Source: Panicum virgatum
Taxonomy: Eukaryota > Streptophyta > Magnoliopsida > Poales > Poaceae
NCBI RefSeq assembly: GCF_016808335.1
Contig: NC_053150.1
Location: 30,682,238-30,746,237, forward strand
Direction: 5' to 3'
DNA length: 64,000 nt
Positions 46,847 through 57,302 of this stretch are shown here, in pieces. The notes below the pieces were generated by a model. The model was not told the DNA's origin, searched no databases, and was given only the letters and a program-made list of their open reading frames with translations. A program made the position numbers and the translations under genes. Position 1 is the stretch's first letter; every line of letters starts with the position of its first letter.

Positions 46847-47021
46847 CTCCCCGGCGACCAAGCTCGCTCTCGGATGAACTGGCCTGTCAATCGGGTTGGT
46901 GACCCTGTGCAGTAGGCGATTGGTTCAACTAACGGCGGGAAGGAGATGATTGTATTGCTGGTGGCGGTGGTGCTAGCTCGCCGGCCGTCTCCTGAAGGGC
47001 GGAGGACCGGCAGGTGAGGGG

Positions 47022-47028
47022 TTATATA
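47022..47028 (-). promoter_or_regulatory. TATA box of 4CL
   Basis: TATATAA on the minus strand, 176 bases upstream of the ATG. Confidence 0.65.
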
Positions 47029-47148
47029 CGAGCAGGGGAGTTGGGGAGTTGTTGAGTGGGTCCCCGTGGGGATGAGTGGTGGGGCCCAGGTGGAAGTGGG
47101 ATAGCGGTGGGGTGAGGTGAGGTAGGAGAGCTACGGCCTGCGCTACGG

Positions 47149-47155
47149 GGTTGGT
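47149..47155 (-). promoter_or_regulatory. AC-II element (MYB site) upstream of 4CL
   Basis: ACCAACC on the minus strand, about 120 bases above the TATA box. This is the motif bound by lignin-regulating MYB factors in phenylpropanoid promoters. Confidence 0.55.
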
Positions 47156-47224
47156 GAGACAGAGAGAGCGGCGGAGGAGCTGTGGGTCGTTGACTGGGAC
47201 GGGGCCGCCACGTCGACGTCGTTT

Positions 47225-47231
47225 ACCAACC
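47225..47231 (+). promoter_or_regulatory. AC-II element (MYB site) upstream of 4CL
   Basis: ACCAACC on the plus strand, the second of four copies. Confidence 0.5.
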
Positions 47232-47329
47232 CCATTAGCAGCGCCAGCGCCGGTGAGGTGGCGCCTTTTACGGAATCATCCCTGCGACCGACCCCAGGTC
47301 CTGGTGTTCTCATTGCTGTCTGCGCCTGG

Positions 47330-47336
47330 GGTTGGT
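47330..47336 (-). promoter_or_regulatory. AC-II element (MYB site) upstream of 4CL
   Basis: ACCAACC on the minus strand, the third copy. Confidence 0.5.
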
Positions 47337-47472
47337 GGTGACGATCGTCTTTTCCACTTTTTCGAGGTCCCTTGGACGTGCTCGAGTTTTCTTGGTAGGA
47401 AACTGCGGCAACGTTTTCCCGTTGTGTCGATCCGGGTCTGCCTCTCTGCGGCGCATGTTTTCCTCTTGGGGC

Positions 47473-47479
47473 ACCAACC
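47473..47479 (+). promoter_or_regulatory. AC-II element (MYB site) upstream of 4CL
   Basis: ACCAACC on the plus strand, the fourth copy, about 450 bases above the TATA box. Confidence 0.45.
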
Positions 47480-49150
47480 ACCGTCCAGTGCGGTATTCAT
47501 GCGGTGACACTGTTGGCATGCAGGGTCTGGTCTACCACAAAAGTGCGCTGAATTCTCGCGAGACGAATCCTAGTAAGAAGTAACCCCACCGTCCTTGTCA
47601 TTAACTCATTATTGTCCTTTGGTTTAAGAAACGGGATCAGCCCATCAACTGCCACCCACCTCATTCCTCACCGGCGAATGGGGGGTGGAAGCACGGAATT
47701 GGAAAATCTTGCAATGGAACCATGAGAACGCGTCCTGCCGTGGATGGGTTCCACTCGTCAAAGCAAACCATGCCATGCCAGAAGGGTGCAACCCCTGCAA
47801 TTCAAGGGCGAACAAAATGCCGTGGAATGTTACTCGTTTTGGCGTGGCATGAGAGACCCGTTCCGTTTCCGTCGCGAGCTGACAGGCCTGAGGAAGTCTC
47901 AGCACTTGATTATCGGTGCTTTGCAATAGGGGTGGAGCCCCTCCGGCGACGGGGCAGTCCTGTCATTTCGCCACCCTGCTATGGATGGAGTGCAGCGCTC
48001 CGGCGCCGGGGTGCACGGCCCAGTGCGCTCACCTACCACTCGGACCGGCACAGCCGTCTGGTCGGTCGGCTGGGTGGGGTGGGTTGGACGAAGACTCAGC
48101 TCCATACGCCACGCTGACGCAACAAGGCAGGCAGAGGCAGCGTGAGCAGGAGAAGCGATCGCTGAGCGAGCCTGTTCCCCTGCCGTGTGGGCCTTCCCCG
48201 GCACCGAGTGCGGTAGCCAGATGGGGAAACCGGAAAGATGTGTGTGGCGGATTGCGTTGGTGTTTAGTGGAAAGCTGGTCCAGGTCCAATCCGGCCGTCC
48301 AAGTCCAACAAAGCTCGGTGCGTGCCTCAAAGTCCAAAGAGCATGGCGACGCACGGTGGGTTGTTGGGTGGGCCCGCGGGCGGTCCTCCGTGTCCGCGTA
48401 ATTTTCTTGGTACGTTAGCGGCACGAATCGGCAGCCACGGCCCACCGAGGCGGCCTGCATACGGCCGCGGCTGATGGGTGTTGAGGGCATCGAGAGTAAC
48501 ACGATGCATTGATGGGGGTTGAGGGCCCGTATTGACTATCATGAGATCTTTTTTTTTGTAAGCGGTAGACTAATATCCATGTTCTTATTTTTTTCCCCAT
48601 GGAAATGGATTATTCCATGAATTCCTCAAAACGAGGCTCATCAAAATGTAAAATCTAAGACTACTATAAGACTACTAATAAAATAAAAAAATTTGAACGA
48701 TTAAATTACTTCTCCCGAATATCCAATTGACTGATTAATTTCTTATAACATACTCTATTTTTCTTTTCCAAATAAGCCAGCAAACGTTGACATTTTCCCA
48801 AAAGTCTTCGTAGACCATTTTCCGGTGAAATTTTTTTTTTTGTGTAATTCCAAATGTGAAGCAAGTCTCCGTATCTTATTGGTGAAACTGAATACTTAAA
48901 ATTCAACAGAACCCATGTTTCTTGTTTTTCTTCTTTAACCATAAATCAAAAAAAAATCTACCTCCTTTCTTTTTCATGTATTTTTGTGATCAGGAAAAAT
49001 AAAAAATTATGTCAGTTATTTTGAAGTTATTTTAATCTCGTACACACAAAAATTTGCAATTATTCATCTACTGCTGGAATCTGGAATTTGGATTTATTGT
49101 ATCGATGCAAATTGGATTTGGATAGAAGGGTACATTCTATAGCAATAAAA
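47480..49150. other. Distal 4CL upstream region and intergenic DNA
   Basis: Moderately GC-rich to 48540 with overlapping short frames and no recognisable domain; AT-rich after that. Nothing firm is seen. Confidence 0.35.
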
Positions 49151-49616
49151 AGAATGATCTGTGTTTTCAGGGGAAAGTATGGAAAAGCGAGAAGGACTTA
49201 TGGCTGAAAATAATCAGAACTCTGAAGAAATGGCGACTGGTGTGCAAGACTGCAAACTTGCAGGATTTCGATCATGTGATGGAAGAACTTACAACAAGCC
49301 TACACCAACCACTACACATCGCTAGGGATGGTCGGAGTGCAACAACCTCATGCTCCCAGACGGCTCAACAATCAGATTCGGCAGCATCACCTGGTTGGGA
49401 GGACTGGAGTGAGACACATTCATCGGTGCTGGACGTTGAAGTTCCCCGCCGAGCCATTAACTTGCCATGATCTCAACCTTTGTCTGTAGACCGTCAGAAC
49501 TCTGTTTCCGTAGCTCTTTTGGATAGCACTTGAACTATGTTGTATCGTTTATTGTACTGTAACCTGAGCTTTGTTTCTCTGAAATAAAGCGGGATCACCC
49601 TTTTCTCTAAAAAAAT
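49150..49616 (+). pseudogene. Possible 3' fragment of a non-LTR retrotransposon (LINE)
   Basis: An open segment reads WKSEKDLWLKIIRTLKKWRL and continues to a stop near 49470. It is followed by a 3' tail ending AATAAAGCGGGATCACCC and then TTTTCTCTAAAAAAAT. Plant LINEs often end with a KWR-type segment and a short A-rich tail, and a 5'-truncated copy would look like this. I see no endonuclease or reverse transcriptase motif, so a host gene fragment remains possible. Confidence 0.35.
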
Positions 49617-49661
49617 ATCACAAAAATCTGATTTTCAATATTCAGCTACAATACCTGATAG

Positions 49662-50135
49662 CAAAAGCCACCCAATTATTGATTCCGGACAAATTTGGTC
49701 TGTTAGATGGTTTCGAAGGTGGTTTTTCATTTTTGTGATAATTAAAAATATTCAAATTTAAACTAAAATATTCATACATAATTCATTTTAGATCAAAAAT
49801 ATGAAAGGGATATCAAAAGTTTTTAAAAATATAACCTATGTGTTGGTATGATACTTTCCAGTTATTCAGATCAAATTTTTTATTTCCATAATATTTCATT
49901 GCTTGTAGTCATGCCCATTATTTTGAATAACTAAGCTTCAAATAGAGCAATAATAGATAGGTTACATTTTTAGAAAAATTTTGGTACTAGTTTCATATTT
50001 TTTAATTTAAAATGAATTAGATTTGATTTCTTAGATCTAATTAGATTTTTTAACTTTTTTTAAAAAATACAAAACCGCTTTGGAATCCACCCCAAGGGTC
50101 ACATTTGCCCGGTTGCTGATTTGTGATCTTTTAAT
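49662..50135. repeat. AT-rich palindrome of about 0.47 kb (MITE-like hairpin)
   Basis: The left arm (for example TTCATTTTAGATCAAAAATA near 49783 and GGTTTCGAAGGTGGTTTT near 49709) matches the reverse complement of the right arm (near 50015 and 50075) over roughly 200 bases with many mismatches. The pairing continues outward to the CCGGACAAATTTG / CAAATG...CCGG level. No target duplication was fixed. Confidence 0.6.
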
Positions 50136-50443
50136 AGAAAGAAAAAGTCTTCTCTTAGACTTCAAGGTCAACAGTTGGATAGTCTATGCTATCCAGTTTT
50201 GTAGTTGAAGGTTGAAAATCGAACTTTTGTAAAAGTTTGAGAGTGTAATTCAGACTTTTTCCTTGATTATTATGTCTTTTTTAGATTGTATGCATGTGTG
50301 ACTGACAGTGTGGTGCGCGGCATGCGACGATGAGATTCAGAGGTCACATGCAGCAGGTATGTGCGGTGTGAACGTGTAGCACCCGGCACATATAGCCGCT
50401 GTCGCCAGCTTGCTTTCCCTAACCATGCATTCGAAGGAGGCGC
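50136..50443. other. Intergenic, nothing recognised
   Basis: No gene, repeat boundary or RNA seen. Confidence 0.4.
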
Positions 50444-50640
50444 TAAGGTTCTAAATAGCCGGTTATAGCTGCCGCTATTGGTTCTAAATAGCTGACTATA
50501 CTTATTGCTGTAGCCGGCTATAGCTGCTAGGAAAGGTAGCCGCTATGACATTTACTCCGCTAAAGCCGGTTATAACCCGCTAAATGCCAGCTATCGCCTG
50601 CTAAATGTTGTAACGGTAGCTTTGTCATTAAACACCTTGG
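50444..50640. mobile_element. Possible hAT-type MITE with GCCGGTTATAGC motifs
   Basis: The ends TAAGGTTCTAAATAGC and GTCATTAAACACCTTGG are imperfect inverted repeats, and the interior iterates GCCGGTTATAGC and GCTAAATG-type units. No 8-bp duplication was found. Confidence 0.35.
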
Positions 50641-52055
50641 ATATGGTTTTCCATGGGATCTAGAAATCCTACAAATATGCTCTGGCAAACTTTATTAGTC
50701 CTATTAATTCTGTTTTCATATAATCACCAAAATCACAAATAATAGTCTAACGATGAAGCAGGTTTTTTACCCGTCCCTGACGAGCAGTCCCTAGCTATTC
50801 ATTTCTGCGTCTGTACTCACGCTGCTAACACGCTGAGACAGATGCTCTACCATAGTTATATATTGTACTAAAACGGATTAGCCACAATTATTGCATTGGC
50901 CTCCATCAAACTCGAGCATCATGGCTAGTGGTAACGTTGCCTGCTGTGCTGTGCTGACACGCCGCGCCGTCAGGTCAGTTGTTTGTTCACCATCCGGCAA
51001 CTCCATCCTTCCTCTGAAACCATCGACACTGAGTACGTGTAATGTTGTGTTTGAACTATATATACCTATATATGTCTGTATGTAAAGCAAAACTTGCTTA
51101 GTTGTTTTCCATGCCATTATGCCAACTGACCTTGACTAACGATTGTATTATACGAGACCGGATTCCTGAGTGTATTTTTTTTAATCTCCCTGTCGCCCTC
51201 TTGCTGATGATGTTTCCTTTTCTTCTTCTCAAGAAGAAAGTTGTCTCTCTCTTCCTAGCGCGACCTGCGCAAAAGACAACCGCTCAACAGCTTGCGTTAG
51301 ACGAAAGTGATCGTGAAAATGTGGCTGTGATCCATCCCTTCCCCGACAATATTGTCAAAAGAATGTTATGTCAATATTGCAACTACAGTATTACTGTCTT
51401 TATGAATTATGATACAGCCATTACAACGTGTTTTCACCCGCCAAGCCTACTTTCTTTTGGCGAACGTTGTTGCTTTCTCCCTTGTTGTGGTTCTGGTTCG
51501 ATGGTGACTGGTGACTTGGTGAGCGTACGCGATGCCACAATGTGGGGCAGGTGCGTGTGAGTCAGCCAGCGGCGGAGCGATTTGAATCTAGACTAGTCCT
51601 AACTAAAAAGAAAAGAGGTTATTGTATCCTTACCCTCACTTTGAACTATAATTGTGATTTTATCCTTATTGTCGTTTGCTTTGTGATTTTACCGCTACTT
51701 TTGAAATTGAATACTCCATTTGCCCCTATTCTTAACTCTGTTAGTTACAAATAGTAATGCAGGCGGGGTGGTTTTTACCGCTAGCCGTATATATGTGACT
51801 TATATTAATAGAATAAAGATTAAAAGTATTGCATGTACATAATAGAGATGACATGGACATTTTTTTTTAACTAATATAGAAACATGAATAGGCTACATGA
51901 AAGGATTGCTAGTGACACTTAGTGGGGAATGATGTGGACACCTTGTATGAAGAGAGAAATAGTGGGTGCTATCTATATAGGTTATATAGATTCATTGGAG
52001 GACCCAATGCTAATTCTACAGTTGATCCGAAGTTTTTATTTGCACGGTCAATTTA
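50641..52055. other. Intergenic, nothing firm
   Basis: Short frames at 50878-51117 (-), 51102-51560 (+) and 51922-52107 (+) have no recognisable domain and are probably chance. Confidence 0.35.
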
Positions 52056-52963
52056 TGTTGGTGTTTTATTACTACCAGCTAGTGATTCTTGTGGATTACA
52101 CATTTAGGAGCGGATGGTTGTGCAGCAAGACACAAGGATTTATATTGGTTCGGGCCACTCTGGAGCATAATACCTTATGTCCAGTTCGTGCTGCTCGTGT
52201 TTCTTACATTTATTTGCAGTAGGGGGTTTCAAACGGGAGAGAGAGGGACGAGCGTCCTAAGTCTCTGATGTATGTGTGTGTATGAATTATATCCTCCTCT
52301 GGTTGAGGTAGTTGCCGTCCAGATCTACCCGGAGCCCCTGCATGCCTCCTCTAGCTACGAGAATGTGTTCGTGTGGTTATCTAGGGATCACCCTCCTGTG
52401 CAAAGCCCGTTCCCTCCTTTTTATACGACATAGGAGAGAAAGGTGTACAATAGAGAGAGAAAGAGAGGGGGGGGGGAGAGTCCTGCATCCTCTGCTGCTT
52501 CAGTCGTCGTTAGCCCGCTTGGACCCGTCGTCGCCGCCCTCCTCCTGCGCTGCCGGGTCTGCCCTGTCGTACGATTTGCAGAGCGAAGGACGTGGTGACC
52601 CCTTCATTAAGGCGTGGCACACCCTACCCTACGACCTATATTGCTGTAGGCCATGGCGGGATGGGGTGCTCCACTGTTCGCTATGTCAGCGCACATCTGG
52701 TCGCCTGCCCACCCACATAACTGTCACTCTCCACACAACACGGGTCATGGTGGGCCTTTCCCTTGGTCAGGAGCGTCTTCCTCTCCCGGGCAGTTGCCTG
52801 GCGAGGAGGGACCCATCCCGTTAGGTCGGGCGAGGCAGGATCCTCCCATGTAGGTCGGTCCGGGCAGTTTTGCCACGCCTGCCGTTCGGCCTAGCCGAGT
52901 GGTTTGCCGGTTAATCCCTTGCCTTTAGGTATCCGTAGTATTTATACCTGATAATTTCCAACA
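52056..52963 (-). repeat. Possible solo LTR, minus orientation
   Basis: The ends TGTTGG and CCAACA are inverted. Near the left end GGATTTATATTGGTTCGGGCC followed by TAATACCTTATGTCCAG resembles the R/U5 part of grass LTRs. Flanks (ATTTA and CTCTA) do not make a clean duplication and no internal region is attached, so the borders are tentative. Confidence 0.35.
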
Positions 52964-53149
52964 CTCTACACACGTTTGTCCACATACACAACCCTGTGTC
53001 CTCCGTTCCTTCTTTCATAAGCATTCTTCCATTCTCTTTCATTCTCCATCCTTAACTTTTTCCTCCAGCTCACCCTTTATTTCTCTCTAGCGAATGGGAC
53101 AGAACCCGGAGTGGGACGAGCGACTGCAGTGCGGGAGCAGAATCGTGGA

Positions 53150-53338
53150 CAGTGGCGGGTCTGCCACTAGGGCCACCTGGGCCATGGCTCTAGTCGCGGC
53201 CCAATAATCTCCACTGCTACTTTTTAATTTTTGTCTAAAATTTAGAGGTCCAATTCACTGAAAAGGTATAGTAACTAGAGGGCCAGATACATCGCTGAAT
53301 TTGGTCCTAGTCATGGGTCGGACCTGGGTCCGCCCCTG
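53150..53338. mobile_element. hAT-type MITE
   Basis: The ends CAGTGGCGGGTCTGCC and GACCTGGGTCCGCCCCTG are inverted. Flanks ATCGTGGA (53142-53149) and ATGGTGGA (53339-53346) form an 8-bp duplication with one mismatch. Confidence 0.75.
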
Positions 53339-53442
53339 ATGGTGGACTTGTTGGCGGAGCGGTACCCGCTGGCAACCCGGCATGCTCTGCCTTCATCATT
53401 CTCGATCTTTTCCGCCTCCATTCCCGGCAACCGACGACAGAC

Positions 53443-53693
53443 CAGACCTGATCATCTATCGGGTCGGGTCGGGTCACTTCGGGTTTCGGGTCAAAAAATA
53501 TTTGCCCATACCCGGCCCATGACATGGTTGGGTCGGGTCGGTTGGGTTGGCCCGTAATTTTGTGTGTAATTTTCGGGTTGGATCTGATTTTTTTGAGTTT
53601 CGGATAAAAAATTTCGGCCCGTACCCGACCCGTCACTTGGTCGGGTCAGGTTTTTTTCGAATGGGTTGGGTCGGATTTATCGGGTCAGGGCTA
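53443..53693. mobile_element. hAT-type element with GGGTCGGGTC motif arrays
   Basis: Ends CAGACCTGATC and GGGTCAGGGCTA are imperfect inverted repeats. Flanks CGACAGAC (53435-53442) and TGACGGAC (53694-53701) match at six of eight bases. The inside is rich in GGGTCGG/CCCGACC units. It ends about 300 bases before the SmF start codon. Confidence 0.5.
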
Positions 53694-53989
53694 TGACGGA
53701 CACTATGAGCAGCGAAACATGGGGAGCAGCTATGGGCAGGCTGACGGGTGGGACGTTGGGCGATGTGAGTGCCAGCCTCGGGCCCAGGGCGCAGCCCATC
53801 AGAGAGGTGGTGGTGGTGGCCCCGCGAGGAGAAATTTTCTTCCCTACTTTCCTCAAACCCCCGCTTCGGCTGCCCCCTCAACCCTAGTCCGCCCGCCGCG
53901 CCGGCTACTCTAATACTCGCCACCCAAGCCGCCCGCCGTCTCGCCCTCCCGCCGCCTCCCTCATCCTCCCCTCGACCTCGTCTGCTCCT

Positions 53990-56018
53990 ATGGCGGTAAG
54001 CTCCCCTGAATCCCCTCGCCTCTCTCTCGATCTCTCTAGGCGGTTTGCATACTAGATCTGGTCGTGCTTCTGATTGGTGTTGCCGTGCGATTTGGCGGCG
54101 TCGACTATTCCTGTACCGGTCTAGTTTGAGGTTCGTCCGCCCGATGTTGGTCCAGGTGTTGCGTGTTTGGGGGAATCGCGTAGTTGAAGTGGAGAGGGCG
54201 TTGAGAGTTGATGCACCTAGGTTGAATTCCAGCAAGATAGATGCTAGATAGGCGGAGGTCTGTGGTTTGGGATATTTGAAGGAATCAGCTAGATTTGGAT
54301 GAGGGCAAATTGCTAAAGAGTACTTTGGTGCCGCGCCAGAGTATTGGCATCAGAAGTTAAGAGATTACAAAGAAAAAATTAATTCTGAATCTTGTAATGC
54401 TGGGAAGGATGCCCTCATGTTTGGAACTCATTGAAATAGAATAAGTTCCCTCGCTTCAATGGAGTGTTCCTTTTCTCTTCCATGTATTATACTTCCATGT
54501 AGCCAATATCCTCGGTTGATTTCTCGATGGATTTTTCTGTGTTTTGACTCCGCACTATACTGTTGTATCGAAGTAGCCAATGCACCTGTTAGTCTTCTGA
54601 TCGTAGTCTTTTATCCTCTCAGAAGTTCAGGACAGTCGTTTCACCTTTGCCAGTACAATGATGTTTCTTTATCACATTTGTGATTGTTTCTGCTAGGTCA
54701 GTCCAAAGGTGCATCTGCATTTGTCTGTGCATATACACAGTTGATTAATGATTACTGCTTTGCAATTCAGTTAACGAAATTGATTGTGATCTGACATCAG
54801 GTGAAAAGCATTGATTCCAAGGAGCTATAAGCAGGATGTAAGCTGTTAGCTAGCCTTGTAGTTGCAGAATAATTTAAAAACACAAAGATAATTTACTAGA
54901 CAAGAAGATAACTGCATCTGATTCATTGTTGACCTGTCTGTATATCTTTGCCATGATAGTTAACTTTTGGTTGATGATAGTCTGATCTCAATTAAGGCTG
55001 AGCCATTGGAGTCATCATGCAGACCTGTTGGTTGTGATCTGATTGCACCAGCCTGATCTGGTGCTTTGTAGTAAAATACCATGCCATCATTAACATAATG
55101 GAATCATTTATTGAACTAAAGAAGTCCGCGTAATGCATTAAGAGTTTTTTATGCATATTTGCCTGCCACAAGAAAGCATGACATTGTGGTACACTTACTA
55201 ACAGATTCTTGCTTTGTACAGACTGTGCCAGTCAACCCTAAACCTTTCTTGAACAACCTAACAGGGAAGCCTGTAATTGTCAAACTTAAGTGGGGTATGG
55301 AGTACAAAGGTATTGAGTCTTTCCAGTTTTCAACTGTTACATTTATTATTTTCTAGATACTGTGCGTGCCCTTACCAATATTTATAAGCTTTTATATACT
55401 GTTCTCAGGTTATCTTGTTTCTGTGGACTCCTACATGAATCTTCAGGTACTAATTTGACAGTTTGGCTGTCTAACTATTGGATCTACCATCTGTTGATTT
55501 TTTTTAAATAGCTAAAGATCTATTGGATATGAAGTGCGATACAAAATTAATTACTGCGTCTCTCTACTGCCTGCAGCTTGCTAACACAGAGGAGTACATT
55601 GATGGGCAATTCTCTGGGAACCTGGGAGAGATTTTGATCAGGTAGCTTTTTTTATCCTTTGCTTTGAGCATCTGGCATGTCATGTTGCCTTATAAATCTA
55701 GGTAACCCAGATGCTGTCATCCTGCTGCCGTAATCACTACTTATCCTAAGGGTAGTGTTGATCTGCAGAATTTATGTTTCAAGGAAAGCTAGGGATCCTT
55801 AAAAACCATCATTCGTTTGTCAACGTTCTAGAACTGGGAGTCTGTGATGCATTTCATGCCCATCCTTTGACTTTTGATATTGATTTAAAACTCTTTTGCA
55901 TTGCATATTCAGTTAGCACCCTGTATGACATATTGATGCTTGTTCAATCAACAGGTGCAACAATGTTCTGTACCTCCGAGGTGTTCCAGAAGATGCTGAG
56001 ATAGAGGATGCGGAGTGA
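53990..56018 (+). CDS. SNRPF: Small nuclear ribonucleoprotein SmF
   Basis: SmF is one of seven Sm proteins that form the ring on U1, U2, U4 and U5 snRNAs in the spliceosome. Five exons (53990-53995, 55222-55309, 55409-55446, 55577-55641, 55955-56018) join in frame to 86 residues. The first exon encodes only Met-Ala, so the gene is invisible to simple ORF searches. Seen are the Sm1 motif ([20 protein letters not shown], residues about 20-40) and the Sm2 motif [11 protein letters not shown] (about 65-75), with the acidic tail EDAEIEDAE. The length matches the family. Intron 1 is 1.2 kb. The tiny first exon is supported by the clean ATGGCG/GTAAGC border and the family start [12 protein letters not shown]. 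Confidence 0.95.
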
Positions 56019-56638
56019 GAAGACTTTGAACCATGTTTAGATTGATTGATGTAATATGATTCTGACATGTGTTTGGGGTGCTGGGGACAACCTATTCTGC
56101 CGAATCCTTGCTTTGAACTTTATGATTGACGAAGCGTGTCCTGCTTTCAGTTAGGCTATACTGTCATTCTTCTGAACGTTTGAAGTTTGAACTGAGAGCT
56201 ATGACTAGACATGATGCTCAAACTTCTTTCAGTTATGAGTATGACTAGACATTCTGCTGAATCTGAGAAGCATCAGATTTCCTGACCACCTGCTCATTTG
56301 TCTGACATGAAATTATATAAATATGAGCTTTGCATGATGTGTTCGACATCATCCCTAGCCAAGCCAACAAGCAAACGTATACTTGATTTTCTTCTTGCAT
56401 TGAATTGCTTATCTTTCTTCGGGTTCCACGGGTGCCTTGGCTTGCGTATATCAATGTTAAATGAATTTCTAAGCTCATGGGTGTATGAGCTGCATGAGAA
56501 GGAAATAAGGCTTAGTTTTTAGCCTAGGAAGTGCTGGTTTTCGATGATCAAATTGATGAGGCATTTGCCATCTATCTTCATTGTTCAACTCTTTGATGAA
56601 AAGATGAAAAAACCAAAAAAAAACTCTGCCCTCCCTCT
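56019..56638 (+). other. SmF 3' UTR and intergenic DNA
   Basis: No gene seen beyond the SmF transcript tail. Confidence 0.35.
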
Positions 56639-56923
56639 CTATTTATCCAAGAGATGGGCCAATACAATGTTTAACACGCAATCAGAGGTGTCATAGCCTA
56701 TGTCCCCTGCATCCAATGCCTCATAGTTCCCTAATTCAGTCAAAAACCCGTCTATTATTTCATTTGTTGCCTTGTTTACAGTTTTCCATAATCTTCCTCG
56801 TAAAGCCAATTGTTCAGAATTCATTTGTGAAAGCCCGATATCTATATGTAGAAATTGTGTTACTAAATCACAATATCGCCTAATAATAGGAGAGTTACCC
56901 GCTCCGGGTTTGCCCTCCATCAA
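56639..56923 (-). CDS. Unrecognised ORF, possible gene fragment
   Basis: A 94-codon frame on the minus strand (with GKPGAGNSPIIRRYCDLVTQ and NKATNEIIDGFLTELGNYEA) has balanced, globular-looking composition and stays open upstream of its first ATG for some 10 codons (FFNPDTGTL). I do not recognise the family. It could be the last exon of an unseen gene, a captured fragment in a transposon, or chance. No promoter or splice partner was found. Confidence 0.25.
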   Translation of the reverse strand: MMEGKPGAGNSPIIRRYCDLVTQFLHIDIGLSQMNSEQLALRGRLWKTVNKATNEIIDGFLTELGNYEALDAGDIGYDTSDCVLNIVLAHLLDK

Positions 56924-57302
56924 AGTCCCTGTATCGGGATTGAAAAATAATCAATAGATGTTTTGTGCGATACTATCATCCGATTAATTGAAATTTGCAT
57001 GTAGTTTATTGTAAACTACAGACTGTCGATCTGCTGAATGTAAAAGTATGGTATGAGTTTTCCGTTTGCTAGCTTGCAAACTCAAATTATATATGAGTTT
57101 GCACGGCATTATAAATCGAGGCCAAACATTTGGTTTTGTTGCATGCTCTGCCCAAATGAAAATGAAATGAAATTGCATGTTGCAGATTATAGAGAACTGG
57201 CTACAGATCACGAAATGAAAATGATAAAATCGGCTAACTAGTTGATCCAAGCACACCAGAGTACACGACCCACGGCCGTCTCTCTGCCGCTAGCTACACT
57301 AC

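Noticed and set aside
46016..46915. 299-codon plus-strand frame over 4CL exon 1
   Set aside because: Antisense shadow of the 4CL coding exon.
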